From NCBI GenBank assembly GCA_964441755.1, contig CAYTVG010000001.1, forward strand, positions 434,001-498,000: a DNA stretch of 64,000 bases, read 5' to 3'. This document shows positions 35,331 through 44,516 of this stretch, piece by piece (position 1 is the first letter of the stretch; every line of letters starts with the position of its first letter). Source of the stretch: JAUMBM01 sp964441755. Lineage in GTDB: Bacteria > Bacteroidota > Bacteroidia > Chitinophagales > Saprospiraceae. Made by a program: the position numbers and the translations under genes. The notes below the pieces were generated by a model. That model saw only the letters and a program-made list of their open reading frames with translations. It searched no databases and was not told the DNA's origin.

Positions 35331-35930
35331 TTAGCCCACTACAGGCATCCCGGCTTCAAGTTTTTGTGCGAATGCATTGACGGGCTTTCTTGTACGAGGC
35401 GTTGTCTCTCTGGACCTGAAAGGTTCTTCCAACTGTTCGGGCTGGCCCGGGTATCCCAATGCTATGAAAACTACGGGCTCGATATCGTCAGGGAGCTGAA
35501 AAATCTCGCGGGTTTTATCATAATCAAACCCTCCCATCTGATGGCCTGTGAGTCCATGTTCTGTAGCCTGCAACATAAGATTGGTGTTGGCTGATCCCGT
35601 GTCGTAAAGTGCATGTCTGTTGATGGCACCATTGGCCGCAAATGTCTTTCTGGCCAGGCTGAGGATGAGTACGGCGGCATGCTGAGCCCATACAGCATTA
35701 CCAGAGAGCAGACAGTCTGCAAATTTTTGAAAGTTACTATCTTCCTTATGGGCATAGTAGTACAGCCACGGTTGCTCATTCATACTGCTGGCTGCCCAGG
35801 AAGCTGCTTCAAACATCCCCAAAAGCATTTGTTCCGGTATGGGTTGAGCCGTAAATGCACGGGCACTCCAGCGATCGGTAAATAGCTTATTGATGGGGTG
35901 TATGGTTAGTGGTATCTTTGGATTCGTCAT
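35331..35930 (-). CDS. Nitroreductase-family FMN oxidoreductase
   Basis: 199 residues. The N-terminal RWSARAFTAQPIP matches the FMN-contacting R-x-S-x-R-x-F motif. The core has ASWAASSMNEQPW, and the C-terminal half contains GLTGHQMGGFD and FIALGYPG, the NfsB/FRP-like signature. These enzymes reduce nitro compounds, quinones or flavins with NAD(P)H. The physiological substrate cannot be inferred. Single gene between terminators. Confidence 0.88.
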   Translation of the reverse strand: MTNPKIPLTIHPINKLFTDRWSARAFTAQPIPEQMLLGMFEAASWAASSMNEQPWLYYYAHKEDSNFQKFADCLLSGNAVWAQHAAVLILSLARKTFAANGAINRHALYDTGSANTNLMLQATEHGLTGHQMGGFDYDKTREIFQLPDDIEPVVFIALGYPGQPEQLEEPFRSRETTPRTRKPVNAFAQKLEAGMPVVG

Positions 35931-36053
35931 TTCTTGTAGCTTGGTATTCGTTTTAATAAAAATGAATCTCGTTTAGGCAAACAGCGCGGAGGGGGCTGGT
36001 GTTCAAAGCGGAAACGTTATTCTGATCTATTATTACGCAAGCTAGCGACCAAC

Positions 36054-36088
36054 AAAAAAACCCGCTCCTGCAGGGAGCGGGTTTTTTT
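36054..36088. terminator. Bidirectional terminator
   Basis: AAAAAAACCCGCTCC, loop TGCAG, then GGAGCGGGTTTTTTT. This is a perfect hairpin flanked by A7 and T7, so it can work on both strands. It follows tatA on the - strand and lies upstream of the nitroreductase gene. Confidence 0.9.
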
Positions 36089-36129
36089 CTTAACGCACAA
36101 ATAAGAGAAATGAAGCCCTTTACCGAGGG

Positions 36130-36477
36130 TTATTTACCCTCTTCGATCCAGGGAGACTGACTTTGCTGCTGTTGTTGTGCCTGTTGCTGGGTCTGCTGCA
36201 ACAATTGCTGCTGTTGCTCAAGCAACTTCTGCTGTTGGGCAATTTTTTGTTGTAATTGCTGCTGCTGCATTTCGAGCTGGCGCTGCTGCTCCGCTTCACG
36301 CATACCGTCCTTCAACTCACTCTCCAGAGAATTGCGTGCTGCGTTGAATTCTCGTATGCCACGACCGATACCCCGCATCAGTTCAGGAATTTTTCTGCCA
36401 CCAAATAAAAGAAGAATCGCGAAGAAAATGACAAGCATCTCCGGACCCAGAAAATTGAAAAGGAGCAATGTATCCAT
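36130..36477 (-). CDS. tatA: TatA/TatE-type twin-arginine translocase subunit with Gln-rich tail
   Basis: 115 residues. One N-terminal membrane helix (LGPEMLVIFFAILLLFGG) is followed by the hinge and amphipathic helix (GRKIPELMRGIGRGIREF), typical of TatA. From ~62 to ~105 the tail is almost only Gln with scattered Leu/Lys/Glu (QQQQLQQKIAQQQKLLEQQQ), unlike the usual mixed-charge acidic tail. TatA oligomers build the pore for folded proteins at the inner membrane. tatC is not in the window. The Q-rich tail could be a coiled coil or a repeat-expanded segment. Confidence 0.9.
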   Translation of the reverse strand: MDTLLLFNFLGPEMLVIFFAILLLFGGRKIPELMRGIGRGIREFNAARNSLESELKDGMREAEQQRQLEMQQQQLQQKIAQQQKLLEQQQQLLQQTQQQAQQQQQSQSPWIEEGK

Positions 36478-36654
36478 TGTATTGCTTTCTGATTAATGAA
36501 GAGAAAATAGCCCGCGGTTCAAATGAACTTAGTTCTCAAGCATTACTGACCATAACGTCTCGCAGTCTACTGTACAAAGATAAGGACATTTGGAATGTAA
36601 TGTAAAAAATATTCAAGCTCACATAAAGGTGAAAAGCTCATCATTACAGGGCAG

Positions 36655-37614
36655 CTATGATTTTTTAAGACCGATTTCCCGTAGCCGTTCGTCGAGGTAT
36701 GCGCCTGCAGTAATGGATTCATACGCGACGGGTCTGTCGTGGGTTACACATGAGGGTAGTACGCTCAGATCCATATCAGGCTTGGGATGCAGGAAAAACG
36801 GAATACTCAATCTGGGTAAATGCCACAACTCTCTGGGAGGGTTGACCACGCGGTGCGTAGTAGATTTGAGGTAATTGTTGGTAAGTCGCTGGAGCATGTC
36901 GCCCACATTAATGACAATCTCGTCATCTTCTGGTACAATGTCGAGCCATTCTTCATGCATGTTTAGCAACTGAAGCCCACCGGCAGAGGCACCTACAAGC
37001 AGCGTAATCAGGTTAATGTCCTCATGCCTTTCTGCTCTGATGGCAGAGGCTGGTTCCCGGCTGATAGGCGGGTAGTGGATAGCACGCAGAATGCTGCTGC
37101 CTTTGTCTATTTTGTCCTGAAAATAGTCCTGCGGAAGATGTAGGTGAAGGGCAATAGCCTGTAGCAGGAGACCTCCCGTGGATTCGAAAGCGCGGTACAG
37201 CTCTCTGCCATATTTCAGAAAATCAGGCGTTTCTTCAACATCGGGATTGTCCGGATACAGCTCGTGCAGGGGGTCATTTGGGCCAACTTCTTGTGCTATC
37301 TGGAAAAACTCCTTCAAATCGGCAACCTGTGAATCCTTGGCGTGTTCGCGTCCAAAGGAAGTATAGCCCCGCTGACCGGCGCTGCCCTCAATTTCATACT
37401 TCTTTTTTACCTGTTCGGGGAGTGCAAAAAAGGCCTTGGCAGCGGTATAAAAATTTTCAATCAGATCCTTGGAGATACCATGGTTGGTAACACCCACGAA
37501 ACCGATCTTATGGAATGCATCTCCCAAAGATGCTACAAAAGCGGCGCGAGACTGTGCATCACCTTGCGCGAAGGTTGATAAGTCTACCAAAGGGATGGTT
37601 CGCATAGCTGTCAT
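36655..37614 (-). CDS. Isopenicillin-N-synthase-like 2-oxoglutarate/Fe(II) oxygenase
   Basis: 319 residues. An N-terminal DIOX_N domain opens with IPLVDLSTFAQG and GFVGVTNHGI. The Fe(II) facial triad is HED in AERHEDINLITLL and the distal His in STTHRVVNPP; the 2OG-binding R-x-S is RLSIPFF. This is the family of IPNS and plant 2OG dioxygenases. The reaction is not predictable; bacterial members hydroxylate small molecules or peptides. A possible alternative start is Met4. It is divergent from nothing and lies before gldB on the same strand. Confidence 0.88.
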   Translation of the reverse strand: MTAMRTIPLVDLSTFAQGDAQSRAAFVASLGDAFHKIGFVGVTNHGISKDLIENFYTAAKAFFALPEQVKKKYEIEGSAGQRGYTSFGREHAKDSQVADLKEFFQIAQEVGPNDPLHELYPDNPDVEETPDFLKYGRELYRAFESTGGLLLQAIALHLHLPQDYFQDKIDKGSSILRAIHYPPISREPASAIRAERHEDINLITLLVGASAGGLQLLNMHEEWLDIVPEDDEIVINVGDMLQRLTNNYLKSTTHRVVNPPRELWHLPRLSIPFFLHPKPDMDLSVLPSCVTHDRPVAYESITAGAYLDERLREIGLKKS

Positions 37615-37680
37615 AATCTTATTTTGAAAATGTGACCATTGTTGTAATACGGATAAGCTGAAAACGAATATTTACCATTG

Positions 37681-38751
37681 CTAACCCGACCAATCAGGTT
37701 TATATTTTGAATCATCTAGTAGCTTTTGTGAGTCCCGCAGCTTGATAAGCTCTGGTAAAGTTGTCTGGGGAAATCGGCGCATATAGGTTTTTACAATTTG
37801 CCAGCCTACCCAATTAGCAGAGCGACCAGGAGCCTCGGGGGGCATGCCGGGCGAATTGGGGCTGGGCTCTACCAGCTTGCGTATGTCTGGCCAACTGCTG
37901 TTGTACAATAGCTCTTCTTTGAGGAAATGAGCCCACATCTCCCGCTCATTATTCTTCAACCACTGCAATTGAAGGGGAGTAACTTCCATAATAACAGTGT
38001 CGGAGGTATAAGGGAGTAACTGCTCCATAATATACAATTTTTTGCCATTATGCAGCATGAAATCGAGAAGTCTGTCGCCAGGGGGCTCCATGACGAGGTC
38101 GTTCACCAACGGGATGAGTGTTTTGGCTGTCAGATGATCCCGGTTGTAAGTGCGGATGAGGTAATCCGAAAAATTGGTATTGCCCGGATTGTACTTTGCG
38201 TATGGATAGGTTGCACCTAAAAACAAGTCGAGGCCCACGGCAAGTTCGTTTTGTCCATATATGAAGGCTGCCAGAGAGTATTCCGCAATGAAAGTAGTTA
38301 CGGAAGTTGGCGCTGGCTGCTCAGGGAAATAGTGTTTGAAGTAGCGGACGGCATCGTCGAGTTCTTTTTTGTAATCATCGAGATTGGGATAAGTGGCCTG
38401 TACGCTGTCACATAAATTTCTGAGCGCCGGAAATTCAATGAATCCTTGCATGAATGCTGCTTCTGTCTGCGCATTTTTCGTGTTTTCTTCGCCTGCCCGA
38501 ATATTTAGGACATAGCGAAAGAAAACATCCGTGAACGCCGGATTTCGCTGTTCCAATGCTGCCAGCTCAGCAGGTACGGACAGACTGTCCATACCGAAAA
38601 GTTCCTGCTCAAATCGTTTAATGGAAATATCAGAGGTAATGGCCGAAACATCTGGGGGAGGGGGACCATCGTCTTCGGATCTGCATCCGCTTGCCAGCAT
38701 AATAGCAGCGAAGACGCCAAGGCTAGTCATTATTTTGCCAATACAATTCAT
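37681..38751 (-). CDS. gldB: GldB-type gliding motility lipoprotein
   Basis: 356 residues. A lipoprotein signal peptide ends in the lipobox LASGC, followed by an acidic spacer (RSEDDGPPPPD). The mature part has IKRFEQELFGMD near the start and FIAEYSLAAFIYGQNE, features of the GldB family, an essential gliding/T9SS-associated lipoprotein in Flavobacterium whose biochemical role is unknown. Start choices are the first Met or Met8. The gene follows the oxygenase on the - strand with a 66-bp gap. The other gld/spr genes are not in this window. Confidence 0.8.
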   Translation of the reverse strand: MNCIGKIMTSLGVFAAIMLASGCRSEDDGPPPPDVSAITSDISIKRFEQELFGMDSLSVPAELAALEQRNPAFTDVFFRYVLNIRAGEENTKNAQTEAAFMQGFIEFPALRNLCDSVQATYPNLDDYKKELDDAVRYFKHYFPEQPAPTSVTTFIAEYSLAAFIYGQNELAVGLDLFLGATYPYAKYNPGNTNFSDYLIRTYNRDHLTAKTLIPLVNDLVMEPPGDRLLDFMLHNGKKLYIMEQLLPYTSDTVIMEVTPLQLQWLKNNEREMWAHFLKEELLYNSSWPDIRKLVEPSPNSPGMPPEAPGRSANWVGWQIVKTYMRRFPQTTLPELIKLRDSQKLLDDSKYKPDWSG

Positions 38752-38962
38752 ACATCTGTTGTATTTGTTCCCTCAAAAGTTGCTTGTCGACTCCCTAATA
38801 ACGCGCTTAGGTGTATGAATAGTTGTGGTTTTAGTTTAGAATAAACGAAATGGGTGATGATATCTTCGGTATCAGGCGAATCTGTAATCCCGAACCATTG
38901 AGGGCCTTCAAATGGATTGAGTGAATTAGATTACATGTATACCAAATAAGCCTGAATCGGCT

Positions 38963-38970
38963 TACCTTTG
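38963..38970 (+). promoter_or_regulatory. -7 promoter element before the outer-membrane barrel gene
   Basis: TACCTTTG, an exact TAnnTTTG, ~60 nt upstream of the ATG at 39030. No -33 element at standard spacing. Confidence 0.35.
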
Positions 38971-39029
38971 CAGCAAGGGTGTATAAACCGCAGATCTGTG
39001 CGCCATTTTTTAACCCAACATTTTCAAAA

Positions 39030-39767
39030 ATGAAAAAAATATTTTTGGTCTTCAGCATTTTACTCTTGGGTGTGTCGGCCTGGAGCCAGCAGTCCCCCCG
39101 GTTTGGTTTTCAGCTGAGTCCGGTGGTGAGTAGATTGACAACTGATAACAGCCGTATTGCCACCAACGGTACAAATGTAGGGCTAAAATTGGGAATGATT
39201 GGTGAATTCGGCTTCGGACCGGATAACAATTACAGTTTCACGACGGGCATCGGATTTCATTTTAATGCGGGAGGGGCGTTGCTGTATGATCAGTCGATCG
39301 ACTCTGTGCAGATTTGGCAGGAAACAGATATTCCGGGCGTTTCTTCATTTTTTAAAGGGGGTGCCAATTTTAAGTATAGCCTGCAGTATGTCGAAATTCC
39401 GCTGGGGCTAAAGATGCGCACCCGGGAAATTGGTCATATTCGTTACTACATCGAGCCGGGCATGGCAGTGGCCGTTCGTAGCCAGGCCAGAGGAAATATT
39501 ACGAATATCAGCGGGATAGATCCTGCAGAAAAATTTAATATTAGCAGTGCGGTCAACCTGCTCAACCTGTCATGGGGACTGGGTGCCGGTGTTGAGTACG
39601 GCTTGTCGGAAAATACTGCGCTCATAGGGGGGCTTGCCTTCCAGTCGGGATTTCTGGATGTCAGCCGCAACAAAGGCACTACCTTAGTGCAGAGTGGTGA
39701 AAGTCGGGAGGAGAGCTCGAAAGCTAAGTTGATGGTTCTGGCATTACGCATTGGAATAATGTTTTGA
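39030..39767 (+). CDS. PorT-like outer-membrane beta-barrel protein
   Basis: 245 residues from the ATG at 39030, which opens a signal peptide (MKKIFLVFSILLLGVSAWSQ). Upstream in-frame codons are leader. The mature protein is built of alternating hydrophobic strands (FGFQLSPVVSRL, YSFTTGIGFHFNAG, YVEIPLGLKMRT, HIRYYIEPGMAVAV, LMVLALRIGIMF) and ends in Phe, as for an eight-stranded porin-like or PorT-type barrel. nadC starts 12 bp downstream. Family membership beyond outer-membrane barrel is uncertain. Confidence 0.75.
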   Translation: MKKIFLVFSILLLGVSAWSQQSPRFGFQLSPVVSRLTTDNSRIATNGTNVGLKLGMIGEFGFGPDNNYSFTTGIGFHFNAGGALLYDQSIDSVQIWQETDIPGVSSFFKGGANFKYSLQYVEIPLGLKMRTREIGHIRYYIEPGMAVAVRSQARGNITNISGIDPAEKFNISSAVNLLNLSWGLGAGVEYGLSENTALIGGLAFQSGFLDVSRNKGTTLVQSGESREESSKAKLMVLALRIGIMF

Positions 39768-39779
39768 TAAAGAAAAATT

Positions 39780-40670
39780 ATGCACACGGAATATATTAAC
39801 CCGGGCGAGGCTTTTCCGGAAGATTTTGAGAAAGAGCTTGATAGCTTTATCAGGCTTGCTCTTGCTGAGGATGTTGGTGACGGTGATCACACGTCTCTGG
39901 CATGTATTCCGCCTGCGTCCAAGTCTAATGCCCGCTTACTTGTGAAGGATGCAGGCGTAATTGCCGGGGTTGCTATCGCCCGGAAAATATTCAGGCTTGT
40001 TGATCCTCAATCAATTTTTGAGGAGCGCATTGTGGATGGTAGTGATGTATCTGTAGGAGATGTTGCATTTGTGGTGTATTGTGATACGCGGGCACTGCTA
40101 AAGGCTGAAAGGGTAACCCTTAATATCATGCAGCGGCTTAGTGGTATTGCTACGCTTAGCAGTCGCTTCGCTTTTGAGGTGGAAGATTTGCCGGTAAAAA
40201 TTCTAGATACCCGTAAAACTACCCCCCTTATGCGCTTTTTAGAAAAATGGGCGGTGAAGCTGGGTGGTTGCGAAAATTATCGGTCAGGGCTGTATGACCG
40301 AATTATGATTAAAGATAATCATGCTGACGCTTGTGGCGGACACAGGCAGGCAATAGAAAGCGTGCACGCATACCTGCGGGATCAACAGCTGAACTTGCCT
40401 ATCACGGTTGAAGTACGCAACTTGGTGGAACTTCAGGAAGTGCTGGATACAGGAGGTATTCAGCGAATCATGTTTGATAATTTTGAACTTCCGTTATTGA
40501 CCGAGGCAGTAGCACATGTAGCCAATCGATACGAAACGGAGGCTTCCGGAGGTGTCACTATTCATACGGTAAGACGCATTGCTCAAACAGGCGTAGATTA
40601 TATATCCGTAGGGGCGCTCACGCACTCTGCAGCCAGCTTTGATCTAAGCCTGAAAATCATCAAGGAGTGA
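39780..40670 (+). CDS. nadC: Nicotinate-nucleotide pyrophosphorylase (quinolinate PRTase)
   Basis: 296 residues. The signature segments are EDVGDGDHTS near the N-terminus, LDTRKTTPLMR with the PRPP/substrate-binding Arg-Lys, and IMFDNF, with GVDYISVGALTHSA at the end. It converts quinolinate and PRPP to nicotinate mononucleotide in de novo NAD synthesis. Together with nadE it represents the NAD pathway here, but the two are not adjacent. It is probably cotranscribed with the barrel gene upstream; the ~200 bp after it hold no clear terminator. Confidence 0.95.
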   Translation: MHTEYINPGEAFPEDFEKELDSFIRLALAEDVGDGDHTSLACIPPASKSNARLLVKDAGVIAGVAIARKIFRLVDPQSIFEERIVDGSDVSVGDVAFVVYCDTRALLKAERVTLNIMQRLSGIATLSSRFAFEVEDLPVKILDTRKTTPLMRFLEKWAVKLGGCENYRSGLYDRIMIKDNHADACGGHRQAIESVHAYLRDQQLNLPITVEVRNLVELQEVLDTGGIQRIMFDNFELPLLTEAVAHVANRYETEASGGVTIHTVRRIAQTGVDYISVGALTHSAASFDLSLKIIKE

Positions 40671-40871
40671 TGTTACCCGGCGCATGTTCGGACTTTTTTA
40701 CCAGCGGTCGATACGAATCGCCCTCCCTTGGGTTTTGCATTTTATAGAGGGAATGTATGATGTCACCTGATCAAAAAAATTGAAGCAAAAGAACCGTTTT
40801 GGGGCTTGTGATAAAACCCGGAAGTTCAGGAGATTTTCTGTGATCAATGGTGCGCAAGCTTTCCCCTCGCC

Positions 40872-42590
40872 CTACGATTCTACATTTGTCTGAACGGCGG
40901 CCGTAGTGGCTATTACTCCTTTCCGAAAGCCCTCTACAGCGCTGTGTACGTCCAGATAATGATGATCCATACCAATCTTTTCCAATAAATGATTTTTCTG
41001 CAGTATGTCTCTGACTGGTCCAATTGTGCCTGCCAGGTAGAGTGCTATGTTCTTTTCTTGCAGAAAACGAATGGATTCAGATAACTCGTGTATACCGCTG
41101 GAATCAATATCGTGTATGCCTGAAGCATCCAATATGACTACTCTCAGCTGATCACTTTCCTGATTGACAAGATTTTCGAGTGTTTCCCGGAAGTATACAG
41201 CATTGCCGAAATAAAGCTGCGCATCAAAACGAATAATGAGAATTTCGTCATATTGAATGGCCTCTTCAAAGCGGTCAATATTGCGATAATGGGTTGAGTC
41301 AGGCAACTGTCCGAGGATGGCAACATGGGGTTTGGCATTTCTGTAAATCATTAGCCCCAACGATAGAATAACACCTGATAGCACACCGTTTTGTATGCCG
41401 AATAAGAGGGTTGCAGAGAAGGTAACCATCATGGCCAACCAATCGCGTTTATCGGTTTTCCACAGATGTGCGGCTGTAGGATAATCTACCAGAGAGAAAA
41501 CTGCCGCCAGAATGACCGACGCCAGCACAGCCTGAGGGAGGTAGTAAAAAAGAGGCGTGAGTACAAGCAAAACAATGCAGATAAACAGCCCACTGATAAT
41601 GGAAGCAAGGCCCGATTGTGCTCCGGCATCGTCATTCACCGCTGAGCGAGTGAAACTTCCTGTTGTGGGGAAGGCCTGAAAAAAAGCACCTGCAATTTTT
41701 GCCAGCCCAAGTGCAATAAGCTCCTGATTGGGGCTTATTCGATAGTATTTATGTCTGGATTCAAGGGTTTTGGCGATGGCCAAAGATTCGATAAAACTAA
41801 TGATGCAAATGGTAACAGACAGTGGGAGTAGTTGGGCGATTGTTGCAGGCGACATATCTGGCCAACGGAAATCCGGCAATCCGCTGGGTACAAATCCCAA
41901 AATGGCCACCCCCCTGCTGTCAAGTCCGGCAATCCATACCAGTAGTGTTGACAAAACAATGGCTAGCAAACCCGACGGATACAATTTGTTGAGCTTGCGA
42001 AGGTACAGAATGAGGAGAGTACTACCTGTACCGATTAGCAAGGTAGGCCAGTGGGTATGGGTAATGTTGAGTGCAATATCCTTAATCGTCGTTACAAAGC
42101 TGCTGCCTCCTTTAATATTGAGACCCAATAAATACTTAATTTGGCTGAGGCCAATAATGAATGCTGCAGCAGAAGTAAAACCCGCTATGACCGGATGGGA
42201 TAGAAAATTTACGAGAAATCCCAGCCGCGTGATACCCAGCAGCAGTTGTATGACTCCTGCAACCAATGCCGTCGAAACCGCCAGCATGATGAACGTCTCT
42301 GAACTAACCGCAGCTCCCTGTTGGCTTATGCCAGCAATGACAAGCAGGGAGACTAAGGCCACGGGTCCTACAGACAGCTGGCGGGAAGTTCCAAAAATTG
42401 CGTAAATAAATAAAGGAACGATGCTCGCATACAAGCCATACACAGGCGGCAGCCCCGCTAATAAACCATAGGCCATTCCCTGCGGGATGAGCATCACTCC
42501 AACGGTGATTCCTGCTAAAAGATCTCCCCGAAGCCAGCGGCGCTGGTAGTTGGGCAACCAATCAAGTATAGGTATATATTGTTTTATCAT
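40872..42590 (-). CDS. SulP-family anion transporter with STAS domain
   Basis: 572 residues. About twelve hydrophobic segments, with the family signature PQGMAYGLLAGLPPVYGLYAS near the N-terminus, shown here as IPQGMAYGLLAGLP, and a C-terminal cytoplasmic STAS domain (~440-560) with VVILDASGIHDIDSSG. SulP proteins carry sulfate, bicarbonate or related anions. It lies 143 bp downstream of, and on the same strand as, a CstB-like persulfide dioxygenase, a pairing that suggests a role in sulfur anion handling; that link is inference. Confidence 0.9.
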   Translation of the reverse strand: MIKQYIPILDWLPNYQRRWLRGDLLAGITVGVMLIPQGMAYGLLAGLPPVYGLYASIVPLFIYAIFGTSRQLSVGPVALVSLLVIAGISQQGAAVSSETFIMLAVSTALVAGVIQLLLGITRLGFLVNFLSHPVIAGFTSAAAFIIGLSQIKYLLGLNIKGGSSFVTTIKDIALNITHTHWPTLLIGTGSTLLILYLRKLNKLYPSGLLAIVLSTLLVWIAGLDSRGVAILGFVPSGLPDFRWPDMSPATIAQLLPLSVTICIISFIESLAIAKTLESRHKYYRISPNQELIALGLAKIAGAFFQAFPTTGSFTRSAVNDDAGAQSGLASIISGLFICIVLLVLTPLFYYLPQAVLASVILAAVFSLVDYPTAAHLWKTDKRDWLAMMVTFSATLLFGIQNGVLSGVILSLGLMIYRNAKPHVAILGQLPDSTHYRNIDRFEEAIQYDEILIIRFDAQLYFGNAVYFRETLENLVNQESDQLRVVILDASGIHDIDSSGIHELSESIRFLQEKNIALYLAGTIGPVRDILQKNHLLEKIGMDHHYLDVHSAVEGFRKGVIATTAAVQTNVES

Positions 42591-42733
42591 ACTTCATACT
42601 TGTCGGGTTTTTAGGTGTTTTTGCAGTTTATATTGTTTCGTGCGTAAGGGTGTGTATTGAAAAAAATACGAATGGGAAGGCTGTCCACACCATTGGATAG
42701 GTATAGACAGCCTGTTTTAATTTTCTTTATGAA

Positions 42734-44155
42734 TTAATTTTTCAAAGTAGATGGACACACATAATCGGTCGTAGGTATACTACTGGAAGCAATATCCTCA
42801 AAGTTGGCAATTACGTTCACCAGCTTGTCAAAGCCTCTTGCTTTTAAGATAGATGCCGCAATGGTACTGCGGTATCCGCTCCGGCAGTGCAGGAAATACG
42901 GCTGATCACGATTCACTTCAGCCATGTTTTCGTTGATGAAGTCCAGCGGGAAATTCTGTGCATCAGCAACATGCTCACTACCATACTCCGATGGCTTGCG
43001 GACATCCAGTACCTTCATGCCAGTTCCGTTGTGGGATAGCCGGTTGGCAAAGGTGGCTACATCGATGCTCTCAACAGCGTCTGTCTCTTTGCCAGCTGCC
43101 TGCCATGCTTCAAACCCACCTTTGAGGTAGCCCAATGCATTGTCATAACCCACCCGGGCTAAACGCTTGACGGTTTCTTCTTCGCGACCGGCAGGCGCGA
43201 CGACCAAAATAGGCTGCTGTAAGTCCGGAACCAAAGCGCCTACCCATGGGGCAAAGGTGCCGTCAAGTCCTATGAAGATAGCGTTGGGGATGAAACCCTG
43301 CACAAAATCTTCCTTATTTCGAACGTCCAACACAAGTGCTCCCTCTGTATTGGCAACAAGCTCGAAAGCTTCGGGGTCAAGTGCTTGTGTTCCGCGCTCC
43401 ATTACCGTGTCTATGCTCTCATAGCCAGTTTTGTTGATTTTTGCGTTTTTGGCAAAATATTGCGGAGGAGGCATAAGACCATCGGTCACTTCTTTGATGA
43501 ACTCTTCCCGCGTCATGTCTGCTCGCAGCGCATAGTTGAACTTCTTCTGATTACCCAGCGTATCAAAGGTTTCCTTGCTCATGTTTTTTCCACAAGCAGA
43601 ACCTGCTCCATGTGCAGGATACACAATAACATCATCGGGCAGGGTCATAATTTTGTTGCGAAGACTGTCGTACAACCAGCCAGCCAAATCCTCTTTGGTG
43701 ACTGAACCCGTCTTTTGTGCCAGATCCGGACGGCCCACATCGCCAATAAATAAGGTGTCACCCGTAAATAGCGCATGTTCCTTGCCATTTTCATCCAGTA
43801 AGAGGTAGGTAGTACTCTCCGGCGTGTGACCCGGCGTATGGAGGACGCGAATCTTAATATCGCCAATCGAAAATTCCTCTCCATCCTTGGCAGTGTGCTT
43901 CTCGTAGGCAGTCTCTGCCATAGGGCCATACACAATAGCTGCGCCAGTCTTCTTGGCTAAGTCGAGGTGGCCACTCACAAAATCAGCATGAAAATGGGTC
44001 TCAAAAATGTACTTGATCTTACTTCCGTCAGTTTCTGCCTTCTTTATATAAGGCTCCGTTTCCCGAAGAGGGTCAATAATAGCTACCTCCCCTTTACTCT
44101 CAATGTAGTAAGCCCCTTGTGCAAGGCAGCCCGTGTATATTTGTTCAATTTTCAT
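42734..44155 (-). CDS. CstB-like persulfide dioxygenase/rhodanese fusion
   Basis: 473 residues from the ATG at 44155; the frame is open to 44254 but MKIEQIYTGC is the family start. An N-terminal metallo-beta-lactamase domain has THFHADFVSGHLDL and HTPGHTPES (non-heme Fe ligands, ETHE1/CstB type, with Phe where hydrolases have His). Two rhodanese domains follow. The first has no active-site Cys (VVAPAGREEE, a pseudo-rhodanese) while the second has HCRSGYRS. This MBL, pseudo-rhodanese, rhodanese order is that of CstB, which oxidises low-molecular-weight persulfides to thiosulfate. The gene is followed by a SulP transporter, and a palindrome-rich 1-kb region lies upstream. Confidence 0.88.
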   Translation of the reverse strand: MKIEQIYTGCLAQGAYYIESKGEVAIIDPLRETEPYIKKAETDGSKIKYIFETHFHADFVSGHLDLAKKTGAAIVYGPMAETAYEKHTAKDGEEFSIGDIKIRVLHTPGHTPESTTYLLLDENGKEHALFTGDTLFIGDVGRPDLAQKTGSVTKEDLAGWLYDSLRNKIMTLPDDVIVYPAHGAGSACGKNMSKETFDTLGNQKKFNYALRADMTREEFIKEVTDGLMPPPQYFAKNAKINKTGYESIDTVMERGTQALDPEAFELVANTEGALVLDVRNKEDFVQGFIPNAIFIGLDGTFAPWVGALVPDLQQPILVVAPAGREEETVKRLARVGYDNALGYLKGGFEAWQAAGKETDAVESIDVATFANRLSHNGTGMKVLDVRKPSEYGSEHVADAQNFPLDFINENMAEVNRDQPYFLHCRSGYRSTIAASILKARGFDKLVNVIANFEDIASSSIPTTDYVCPSTLKN

Positions 44156-44313
44156 AGCTGATGCTGTGCTTTGGTTTTGAAATATCTTACAGTTAAAAAA
44201 TTTGCGTTTATAAAAAAGGGCAATGGATAGTTTTGCTACAAGGCTTGTATACAAATGTATGAAAATAATTTCATGTAATAGGTTGTTGTGAATACTCTTT
44301 TTGAAAAACAGCT

Positions 44314-44453
44314 ACATCTTTCTTTAGGTTGCATTCACATAACGTAACTGCTGATCCGAGTCCCGCCAACACATGACCCTTACACATCTTTCTTTAGGTT
44401 GCATTCACATAACGTAACTGCTGATCCGAGTCCCGCCAACACATGACCCTTAC
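44314..44453. repeat. Exact 70-bp tandem duplication (2 copies)
   Basis: Copy 1 is 44314-44383 and copy 2 is 44384-44453, identical base for base; the match breaks at 44313 and 44454. Each unit starts ACATCTTTCTTTAGG and ends CATGACCCTTAC. It lies in non-coding DNA between the CstB-like gene and hypE. Confidence 0.97.
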
Positions 44454-44500
44454 TGACTGGCCTCGCTATACAAAGATGAGTAACAAAAAGCAGTCAGGTC

Positions 44501-44516
44501 AGTGATAAAAATCACA
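44501..44516. promoter_or_regulatory. Crp/Fnr-family operator candidate
   Basis: AGTGATAAAAATCACA is 9/10 at the informative positions of the CRP-type site TGTGA-N6-TCACA; its core GTGAT-N4-ATCAC is a perfect palindrome. It lies 346 bp before the CstB-like start and ~660 bp before hypE. Confidence 0.4.
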
